A DNA stretch of 39,878 bases, from assembly GCA_024643655.1 (NCBI GenBank), contig JAHEMM010000003.1, forward strand, positions 1 to 39,878, read 5' to 3'. This document shows, in pieces, positions 33,461 to 39,878 of this stretch; the stretch's first letter is position 1, and every line of letters begins with the position of its first letter. The notes under the pieces were generated by a model. That model was given only the letters and a program-made list of their open reading frames with translations. It ran no database searches and had not been told where the DNA came from. The translations under genes were made by a program, and so were the position numbers. This DNA is from Chitinophagaceae bacterium (GTDB taxonomy: Bacteria; Bacteroidota; Bacteroidia; Chitinophagales; Chitinophagaceae).

Positions 33461-33934
33461 TTAATTTAAATTTGAAAATTCTTTTAGATAATCAAATTGC
33501 AGATCTTCATGCATTCCACTTATTGCTTTATTAATTTTTTTTAATTGATTTTGATAAAGGTTTAGTATAACAGGAGTCTTTTGTATTGATTGATCCATCG
33601 CTTTAAGTTGTTTACAAAAATGAATAAGCAATTCTGTAGCCACCAAATCAGAACCGCTATAGCGGATGAATTTATTTATAATCCGAAGTATCTTTCTCAA
33701 AGTTTTCTTTACAAAATATACATTGCTTTTGTTTATAGATTCAAAATGGTTGTCTATCTCAGCTTTTACGCTTTTAATATAGGTGTCTATATCATTTTCT
33801 TCAAAAAGCAGATAGGTTAGTAATTCTTTATTCTCTTTTTTGAATCGGGCCAGACGAATACAAAGCTCTAAAAGCCTGCCTGGTTTTTCATTTATTAGTT
33901 CTTGTTTTAATTCGTTTATAGTAGCTGCTTTCAT
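33461..33934 (-). CDS. Hypothetical helical protein
   Basis: A 157-residue all-helical, basic protein without signal peptide or membrane segment: IKELLTYLLFEE, KSVKAEIDNHFESINKSNVYFVKKTLRKILRIINKFIRYSGS, ATELLIHFCKQLK. I do not recognise a family. It is convergent with the dehydrogenase gene (3 bases apart). The residues are typical of a small cytosolic protein; function unknown. Confidence 0.7.
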   Translation of the reverse strand: MKAATINELKQELINEKPGRLLELCIRLARFKKENKELLTYLLFEENDIDTYIKSVKAEIDNHFESINKSNVYFVKKTLRKILRIINKFIRYSGSDLVATELLIHFCKQLKAMDQSIQKTPVILNLYQNQLKKINKAISGMHEDLQFDYLKEFSNLN

Positions 33935-34072
33935 TCTTTGCGATTAATTATTTCAAAGTCAATTAACATTTTTTGATATTCGAAAAAAACTGCTTGATTT
34001 TTATTCCTTTTTAAAAACAATTTTGCTGTTTATATGTTTTACTGGCATATTAAGATAAATAAATAGAATAAA

Positions 34073-36520
34073 ATGACATTTAAACATATTTCGACCAGCT
34101 TTTTGCTCCTTTTTTTACTATCAATTGCTGCAAATTCCCAAAATACAGGTAATCTTTCAGGTTCTGTCATTAATCGAAATACGCAGGAAGCCGTATCATC
34201 AATTACCATTGAATTGATTCCGGGAAGTAACAGGCTAGTTACAGATTCTAATGGTAATTTTCGTTTTACTAATATTTTGCCAGGAACGTATAGTTTATCT
34301 ATCAGCAGTGTAAGTTATCAATCTAAACTTATATCAAATCTTGTTATTACTTCAGGAAATGAAAATACAATTACAATTGAGTTAGAGCCATCAATCACTG
34401 AGTTGGGTAATGTAGAAATTACAAGCCGTAAAAATATAGCCAAAGCAACTACGTTAGAAAGTCCATTAAGCATTCAACGATTAACTACAGAAGACATAAA
34501 AGCAAATCCCGGTGGAAATTTTGATATTAGTAAAGTAATTCAATCACTACCAGGTGTAGGTGGTGGAGCTGCTGGTGGAAGTTTTCGTAACGATATTATC
34601 ATTCGTGGAGGAGCACCCAGTGAAAATGTATTTTATCTGGATGGTATTGAAGTGCCTATTATTAACCACTTCAGTACACAAGGAAGTGGTGGCGGACCAC
34701 AAGGTATTTTAAATGTGAGTTTTATTCAGGAAGTTAAATTGAGCACTTCAGCTTTTGATGCAAAGTATGACAATGCATTGAGCAGTGTATTTCAATTTAA
34801 ACAGAAAAATGGAAACAGTAACCGATTACAAGGAAACTTTAGATTGAGTGCAACCGAAGTTGCAGGTACATTGGATGGTCCTTTATCAAAGAATACAACA
34901 TTTATAGCTTCAGCGAGAAGAAGTTACTTGCAGTTATTATTTAAAGCATTAGATCTGCCAATTCGGCCTAATTACTGGGATTTTCAGTTCAAAACAACAA
35001 CAAGAATCAATAAGAAAACCACACTTAGTTTTTTAGGTATCGGTGCAATTGACGAGTTTAGTTTTGCCGCTCCGAAAGAAGCAACTCCCGAAAAATTATA
35101 TGCAATCAACAGTAGCCCTTTAATTAATCAATGGAGTTATACAGTTGGAGCTTCTTTGAAGAAGTTAACAGAAAATGGTTATTGGAATCTTTCTATTAGC
35201 AGAAATACTTTAGATAATAGTGCTGATAAGTTTGAAGACAATGATAAACCTACAGAGAATACAAGAACCTACAGGATTAGAAGTAAAGAAACTGAAAACA
35301 AATTACGTTTTGATAATACCTCGAATTTTAAGGATTGGAAAATCACTTATGGTGTAGTAAGTCAATTTATACAGTTTGAAAATGATTTTTTTCAGGTATT
35401 TCGCCCAGAGCTTAAAGATGATATGGGTAATATTATACAGGCAAAGGAACTTTTACAAAGTGGAACCAATGCTGACTTTTTAAGATATGGAGCATTTGTC
35501 CAGGCTGGTAAAAGACTATTCAATGATCGTTTAGCATTAAGTGGAGGAATAAGAATGGATGCCAATACTCTTGATAATAGTGAACAAAATCCTTTACGAC
35601 AGTTAAGTCCACGAATAAGTGCCAGTTATGCAGTAGCACCAAAGTGGAGCTTGAGTGCTAGTTATGGAATCTATTATCGCTTACCTAGCTATACTCAATT
35701 AGCTTTTATTAATACTCAGTCAGGTAATAGCATCAATCCGGGGAAATACATTCGTAGTAATCATTATGTTGCCGGAATTGAATTTTTACCTTCCGTTACA
35801 ACCAGATTTACTATAGAAGGTTTCTACAAACGCTATGCTAATTATCCGGTAAGCATTACTGACGGTATAAGTATTGCAAATAAAGGAACTGATTTTGGGG
35901 CGATTGGTAATGAACCGATCATTCAAAATGGCATAGGAAGAGCATATGGAGTTGAATTATTTGCGCAGCAAAAACTAACTAATCGTCTATTTGGTGTTTT
36001 TAGTTATACTTTATTCTGGAGTCAATTTACAGGAAGCAATGGAAATTTTGCACCAGCTAGTTGGGATAATAGGCATTTGGTAAGTCTTACATCAGGCTAT
36101 AAGTTTAATAACAATTGGGAACTTGGATTAAAGTTTCGTTTTCAAGGAGCTGCACCCTACTCTCCTTTCGATCAAAACGAAAGCCGGCTTAACTACCTTA
36201 CGTTAGGTAATGGAGTGTATGACTTTAATCAACTAAACAACTTGCGTTTAACAGCTTTCCATGCTGGAGATATAAGGATAGATAAAAAATGGAACTTAAA
36301 ACGTTTTACAATTGATCTTTTTCTTGATATCCAAAACTTTTATAATGCTAAAAGTGCTGGAATACCACAATATACTTTTAAAAGAAATATTTCTAACACA
36401 GCATTTGAAACAACAAATGGACAACCGATTCAACAGAACGGAAGTAATGCCATCCCCATTATTCTTGAAAACAGAGATGGCAATATTTTACCCAGTATTG
36501 GTTTGATACTTGAATTTTAA
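34073..36520 (+). CDS. TonB-dependent receptor with carboxypeptidase-regulatory-like domain
   Basis: An 815-residue outer-membrane receptor: signal peptide (about 1-23, SIAANSQ), a CarboxypepD_reg-like domain (25-110: NLSGSVINRNTQEAVSSITIEL, NGNFRFTNILPGTYSLSISSVSY), a plug domain (about 120-245: ISKVIQSLPGVGGG, DIIIRGGAPSENVFYLDGIEVPIINHF) and a beta-barrel ending in SIGLILEF (terminal Phe). It imports something with TonB/ExbBD energy. No SusD-like gene or glycosidase is beside it, so a polysaccharide-use locus is unlikely; iron complex, cobalamin or a peptide are open. A likely promoter is TATGTTTT (34033-34040), one base from consensus. Confidence 0.93.
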   Translation: MTFKHISTSFLLLFLLSIAANSQNTGNLSGSVINRNTQEAVSSITIELIPGSNRLVTDSNGNFRFTNILPGTYSLSISSVSYQSKLISNLVITSGNENTITIELEPSITELGNVEITSRKNIAKATTLESPLSIQRLTTEDIKANPGGNFDISKVIQSLPGVGGGAAGGSFRNDIIIRGGAPSENVFYLDGIEVPIINHFSTQGSGGGPQGILNVSFIQEVKLSTSAFDAKYDNALSSVFQFKQKNGNSNRLQGNFRLSATEVAGTLDGPLSKNTTFIASARRSYLQLLFKALDLPIRPNYWDFQFKTTTRINKKTTLSFLGIGAIDEFSFAAPKEATPEKLYAINSSPLINQWSYTVGASLKKLTENGYWNLSISRNTLDNSADKFEDNDKPTENTRTYRIRSKETENKLRFDNTSNFKDWKITYGVVSQFIQFENDFFQVFRPELKDDMGNIIQAKELLQSGTNADFLRYGAFVQAGKRLFNDRLALSGGIRMDANTLDNSEQNPLRQLSPRISASYAVAPKWSLSASYGIYYRLPSYTQLAFINTQSGNSINPGKYIRSNHYVAGIEFLPSVTTRFTIEGFYKRYANYPVSITDGISIANKGTDFGAIGNEPIIQNGIGRAYGVELFAQQKLTNRLFGVFSYTLFWSQFTGSNGNFAPASWDNRHLVSLTSGYKFNNNWELGLKFRFQGAAPYSPFDQNESRLNYLTLGNGVYDFNQLNNLRLTAFHAGDIRIDKKWNLKRFTIDLFLDIQNFYNAKSAGIPQYTFKRNISNTAFETTNGQPIQQNGSNAIPIILENRDGNILPSIGLILEF

Positions 36521-36533
36521 TATTTTATTATTC

Positions 36534-37625
36534 TTACTTACTTCCGAGTTGTGAAAGAAATTTTTCTGAATTTGCTTTTACATTTGGAGCAGGGTTTAAA
36601 CTCAATGATTTTTTAAAGGCAGCTATTGCATTTTTAGTATCACCCGTTGTAAAATAACCTTCACCAAGACTATCCCATGCGTTAGCACTATTCGGAAATT
36701 TTTTTGTATTCATTTTCAATATTTCAATCGCTTTTTCCAGGTTGCCCTGATTAAGCATTTGATATCCATAAGTATTTACTTCAGGCTCAGTCGCTATCAA
36801 TAATGCCGATTCCATTAGTTTTTCTGCTTCTTCTTTTTTTTCCATTTTTAGAAGCAACTGCCCTTTTGTATTTAAAGTAGTAAAACTATTATTGATTGCT
36901 ATAGCCTTATCTATCCATTCCATTGCTTTATCTAATTCTACATTATTTATTAATCCATAATTTGCTGCACTTTGGTATCCCTGCCAGGAAAAACCTGCTG
37001 GTCCTTTAAGCTCATCTTCAGCATTTTCCATAACTAATTTATCTACATCGAATTCAATTTTTACCGGGAACTGTTTTTTCTCCCAGTTTAAAACGAGTTC
37101 TGCTCCATTTTTTGAAAGGTTTATAAATTCAAAAGTTAATTCTTCGGTATGTGGGATATCCCTCAAGTTGATTTTACTCTTCATTTGATCTCTGTCTTCC
37201 TCATAGAAAAAACTTCCCCAGGAGCGATTGTCTTTTGAAAGGATCACTTCTCCTTCATTATTTTCATTGATGACAAAGAATAATCCATACTTACCAGCTG
37301 GCACTTTTTTGCCTTCAATCTTTGCTGCATGTGACAAAGTCAATACTGTATTTTCATTTGCTCCTGCTCTCCATGGAGCCATTTTATTATTTCCAAATCC
37401 TTGTTTATTCCATCCATAAGGAACTAATTTTCCCCAAATCTCTCTGTTTCTTACAGCAGGTCGGGAATAATCAACAGCTATAGTTGAAATACCAATCGTT
37501 TGATTTACAGAGGAAGCAGGGCTGGGTGTACGAGGTATTGTAATACCTTGACTCGTAACTGATCCAACATAAAAAAATAATGTTGCCAATAGAAATGGAA
37601 ACCGGTAGTTTAATAGTTTATACAT
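36534..37625 (-). CDS. DUF2911 protein with C-terminal TPR domain
   Basis: A 363-residue secreted protein. After the signal peptide (about 1-26, GSVTSQ) comes a DUF2911 domain (about 35-190: IGISTIAVDYSRPAVRNREIWGKLVPYG, MAPWRAGANENTVLTLSHAAKIEG, VPAGKYGLFFV), then a TPR array to the end with a canonical pair (NLEKAIEILKMNTKKFPNSANAWDSLGEGYFTTGDTKNAIAAFKKSLSLNP). The start is the ATG at 37625 (MYKLLNYRFPFLLATLFF); an upstream in-frame start at 37649 adds eight residues. It ends 13 bases from the receptor gene, convergent. Function unknown; TPRs suggest protein binding. Confidence 0.88.
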   Translation of the reverse strand: MYKLLNYRFPFLLATLFFYVGSVTSQGITIPRTPSPASSVNQTIGISTIAVDYSRPAVRNREIWGKLVPYGWNKQGFGNNKMAPWRAGANENTVLTLSHAAKIEGKKVPAGKYGLFFVINENNEGEVILSKDNRSWGSFFYEEDRDQMKSKINLRDIPHTEELTFEFINLSKNGAELVLNWEKKQFPVKIEFDVDKLVMENAEDELKGPAGFSWQGYQSAANYGLINNVELDKAMEWIDKAIAINNSFTTLNTKGQLLLKMEKKEEAEKLMESALLIATEPEVNTYGYQMLNQGNLEKAIEILKMNTKKFPNSANAWDSLGEGYFTTGDTKNAIAAFKKSLSLNPAPNVKANSEKFLSQLGSK

Positions 37626-37857
37626 AAAATTATTTTTGAGTGAATTCAAAGTAATTAATAGAAAGGTGTGTTACGTTTTTGAAAGTTTGAATGGCTATAT
37701 GAAATGCTGAAAGGTTGTCATTTTGCCTTTTTGTGATAAGCGGAAAACTATATGTAAGAAAAATTTCAATTTAATTTTGATTGATTTTTCTAAAATGTAT
37801 CTTAAATTACAATATATAAAGACATTAAATAAAGTTATAAATCCTAAACAATAAATT

Positions 37858-38481
37858 ATGACTGCTAAAAAAAAGGCACCTGCAAAAAAGGTGGTAACAA
37901 AAAAGAAAGCTGCCTCCACCCGAAAAAAAGCGACTAATAAACCTACAACTGCCAAAAAGAAAGTTACCCCTGTTAAAAAGAAAGCAGTTACAAAAAAGAA
38001 AGCAACGACTACTAAAAAGCCGGCTGCTAAAAAAACAGTAACTACAAAAAAGAAAGCTACCCAAGCAAAAAAGAAGGCCGCACCTACTGTAAGAAAAACT
38101 GCTATAAAAAAGAAGTCAACAGCAATAGCTAAAAAAGCTGTTAGTAAAATAAGTTCACTTATTAAAAATAAAGTGTTGACTTCCAGCAAAGAAATAGCTC
38201 CAAAAAAAGTTGTAAAATCCGAAGCTGAAACTAAACTAGCTTCGAAGCAAAAAGAAACAATCAGAACTAATATTGATGAGCATATAAAACAAAATACGCC
38301 AGGTATGGTAGAGCAATTAAGTTTACCACTCCCAGCAATTGAAGAAAAGAAAAAGTCAAAAAAATTTTTTAAACAAGTAAAAGGACTAGCTCCTGTTCGA
38401 AATCATGATCCACATCATATAAGCCTGAATAAAGTGAAAAAGGGTGGCCCAAAACCGTCCGGTAAAAAACCGCTTTGGTAA
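37858..38481 (+). CDS. Histone H1-like Lys/Ala-rich protein
   Basis: A 207-residue protein. Residues 1-100 are made almost wholly of Lys, Ala, Thr, Pro and Val in AKKK/TKKK-like repeats, as in the histone H1 C-terminal tail and bacterial HC1/AlgP-type proteins. The second half is less biased (SKISSLIKNKVLTSSKEIAPK, then NIDEHIKQNTPGMVEQLSLPLPAIEEKKKSKKFFKQVKGLAPVRNHDPHHISLNKVKKGGPKPSGKKPLW). It probably binds and compacts DNA or RNA. The 208 bases upstream are AT-rich with no exact -7 box. The opposite strand is open only because of the Lys/Ala bias. Confidence 0.85.
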   Translation: MTAKKKAPAKKVVTKKKAASTRKKATNKPTTAKKKVTPVKKKAVTKKKATTTKKPAAKKTVTTKKKATQAKKKAAPTVRKTAIKKKSTAIAKKAVSKISSLIKNKVLTSSKEIAPKKVVKSEAETKLASKQKETIRTNIDEHIKQNTPGMVEQLSLPLPAIEEKKKSKKFFKQVKGLAPVRNHDPHHISLNKVKKGGPKPSGKKPLW

Positions 38482-38525
38482 GTATTTGTATGTTTAATTT
38501 CTCTTGTATATTTAAAATTTGTAGA

Positions 38526-39107
38526 ATGAAATTAGTTGCGATATGTGTTTCATTGTTGCTAAATTTTTCGGCAATAGCACAGGAAAAGCCATATTATTAT
38601 CAGATTCCAGCCGTACCAGAAACCTTTACAGCTGCTTCTGTAGCGGCAAGAATGGTAGATGGACTTGGTTTTCGCTATTTCTGGGCCACATATGAGTTAA
38701 ATGAAAAAGATCTTGCTTATAAGCCATCAGAAGAAAGCCGAACTTCATTTGAAACACTGGAACATATTGATGGGCTTACAAAAGTTTTACTGAATGCAGT
38801 TAACAAAAAAATAAACACTGCTGGTGGAGCAAAAGAAAAATTATCCTTTGCCGAACTCAGACAAAAAACTTTGGAACAAATAAAAATGGCGAGTGATGTA
38901 TTGAAGCAACCTGGTACTGACCTGGAAGAATTAAAAATGATCTTTGAAAGGAAGAACGGAAATAAAGAATATCCATTCTGGAATCTGGTGAATGGGCCAA
39001 TTGCTGATGCACTCTGGCATGTTGGACAGGTAGTTACTTTTCGCCGGTCATCCGGAAACCCTTTGCCGAAAGGTGTAAGTGTTTTAGAGGGAATTAAATC
39101 AGAATAA
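38526..39107 (+). CDS. Exported DinB-like protein
   Basis: A 193-residue protein with a signal peptide (1-18, SAIAQ) followed by a DinB-like four-helix bundle: VAARMVDGLGFRYFWATYELNEKDLAYKPSEESRTSFETLEHIDGLTKVLL and a second half ending IADALWHVGQVVTFRRSSGNPLPKG with the His of the metal site. It is the secreted relative of the cytosolic DinB gene at 29081, but only distantly alike. I start at the ATG at 38526; an in-frame upstream TTG at 38475 overlaps the histone-like gene. Confidence 0.82.
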   Translation: MKLVAICVSLLLNFSAIAQEKPYYYQIPAVPETFTAASVAARMVDGLGFRYFWATYELNEKDLAYKPSEESRTSFETLEHIDGLTKVLLNAVNKKINTAGGAKEKLSFAELRQKTLEQIKMASDVLKQPGTDLEELKMIFERKNGNKEYPFWNLVNGPIADALWHVGQVVTFRRSSGNPLPKGVSVLEGIKSE

Positions 39108-39150
39108 ATTTTTCATGAACCATTTTTAAAGATGCAGCTAATGGACTGTG

Positions 39151-39654
39151 TCAATTATTCCTGCTATTATATTGTTGTGATAATTTATAAAGTGTACGGA
39201 AATATATGATTGCTTCCATCACTTCTTCTTCTGATTTGTTTTGTGTATTAGTTAATGGAATTTGCTTTCGAAATCCTTTTAAGTTATCATTCTTTACATA
39301 TTCTACTACTAAAATAAAATTATCCTGTATGCTCAACACTTTCTCCTTTTGAGTAATAAAAGCATTTAGAAAACCTTCCCAACCTGTAACAAATTGCTCA
39401 TCTTGATAAATGCCATTTTTATTAATTCGAATATAAATTCGATTGGCTCTTGCCTTTCTATTAAAAAGAAATGCTGGAATTAATAGTAAAAAAAATAAAT
39501 AACTGAGATAAGTTAAATTATTAAACCCTTTAAGAATTGCATCTATTAATCCATACAGGAAAATGCCAAAAAAAAGGAAAGCTAGAATAAATACCAGCCA
39601 TTTGTCATCTTTTACGATAAATTCACTGTCAGCATTTAAATTTTGTTTTTTCAT
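39151..39654 (-). CDS. Small membrane protein with two transmembrane segments
   Basis: A 167-residue protein: soluble start (DSEFIVKDDKW), two close hydrophobic segments (about 20-42 and 46-64), then a soluble domain of beta-alpha type (RANRIYIRINKNGIYQDEQFVTGWEGFLNAFI, FILVVEYVKNDNLKGFRKQIPL). This is the shape of a YcxB/PH-like regulatory membrane protein, but I cannot name a family. It is on the strand opposite to the DinB-like gene. Confidence 0.65.
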   Translation of the reverse strand: MKKQNLNADSEFIVKDDKWLVFILAFLFFGIFLYGLIDAILKGFNNLTYLSYLFFLLLIPAFLFNRKARANRIYIRINKNGIYQDEQFVTGWEGFLNAFITQKEKVLSIQDNFILVVEYVKNDNLKGFRKQIPLTNTQNKSEEEVMEAIIYFRTLYKLSQQYNSRNN

Positions 39655-39782
39655 GTTATACTATTCAATTGCTGATGTCCCGCTTTTTTGTGAAAAGAGA
39701 ATGCCGCCTTCTATAGAATTATCTTTGATTTAATTTCTCTTAGGGTAGAAATCAATTTTTCTTGAATTTTATGCTTTATAAT

Positions 39783-39878
39783 TTATCTAAGTTTATCAAG
39801 TAAATTCAAATTATTTGTATTTGCAGTTTCTTTGGCCAGTTCATAACCCGCATCTGCATGACGAATTACTCCCATACC
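39783..39878 (-). CDS. hutU: Urocanate hydratase, C-terminal end (partial)
   Basis: The window's right edge cuts a minus-strand gene; the last 31 codons and a TAA stop (39783-39785) are inside. They read GMGVIRHADAGYELAKETA and a short tail ending in DKLR, which fits the conserved C-terminus of urocanate hydratase (NDPGMGVIRHADAGY). This enzyme uses NAD+ to hydrate urocanate in histidine degradation. The gene begins outside the window. The intergenic 39655-39782 holds no further gene. Confidence 0.8.
   Translation of the reverse strand, partial: GMGVIRHADAGYELAKETANTNNLNLLDKLR

Noticed and set aside
34073-36520. Polysaccharide utilisation locus around the TonB-dependent receptor
   Set aside because: No SusD-like lipoprotein, glycoside hydrolase or sensor gene is beside it.
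37695-38189. Long minus-strand open frame with Phe/Val/Ala-rich, membrane-like sequence opposite the histone-like gene
   Set aside because: It is the mirror of the AAA/GCN-rich Lys/Ala coding sequence on the plus strand; the hydrophobic look comes from complementing Lys codons. No start site context or family match.

Overview
The window looks like ordinary chromosomal DNA from a member of the Bacteroidota, most likely a Chitinophagaceae-type organism. The grounds are: low GC content, secreted proteins ending their signal peptides in SxAQ/SFAQ/SQSQ-like sequences, a TonB-dependent receptor with a carboxypeptidase-regulatory N-terminal domain, several families common in this phylum (DUF1599, DUF721/DciA, DUF2911, a DoxX/BT_3928-type protein), and the phylum's own -7 promoter motif TAnnTTTG upstream of many genes. 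The family placement is inference; no rRNA or tRNA gene is present to confirm it.

Layout. 1-4.2 kb (minus): gyrA followed by a secreted helical-repeat protein. 4.4-7.3 kb: a saccharopine dehydrogenase-like enzyme and a cupin, facing a cysteine-free sirtuin and an EVE-domain protein. 7.6-10.6 kb (minus): pdhA, a membrane-anchored TPR protein, ribH and a LutA-like CCG-domain protein, probably one transcript. 10.7-13.6 kb (plus): radical SAM/SPASM protein, recF, a DciA-like DUF721 protein and an orphan. 13.57-13.80 kb: a small rearranged stretch holding a remnant of a second peptide-permease gene and an inverted pair of GC-rich palindromes. 13.8-16.6 kb (minus): DUF1599, DoxX-like and DppB-like genes. 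16.6-20.7 kb: folP, FKBP lipoprotein, nrnA, ndk and a DUF6370 protein. 20.9-26.5 kb: cold-shock protein, GH109-type oxidoreductase/glycosidase, lipid kinase, an S1/P1 nuclease-VF530-DUF1415 operon and a THUMP RNA methyltransferase. 26.5-33.9 kb: a mixed accessory stretch (SET-domain protein, repeat protein, PhnA, membrane protein, DinB, SDR, a secreted Walker-A-less AAA-like protein, a DUF1579-like secreted protein, DUF2007, a PQQ-type sugar dehydrogenase). 34-39.9 kb: TonB receptor, DUF2911-TPR protein, a histone H1-like Lys/Ala protein, a secreted DinB-like protein, a small membrane protein, and the last 31 codons of urocanate hydratase (hutU) running off the right edge.

Most genes are housekeeping or stand-alone; I see no CRISPR array, phage, complete transposon or recognised defence island. 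The strongest unusual signals are (i) the permease remnant beside a REP-doublet-like element with compensatory stem changes, (ii) an exported protein built around the Walker-B half of an AAA+ domain with no Walker A, (iii) a secreted protein with five exact-register 23-residue repeats, (iv) a Lys/Ala-rich histone-like protein, and (v) an RNA methyltransferase whose NPPY motif reads NPEY. None of these amounts to a demonstrated new system; they are leads.
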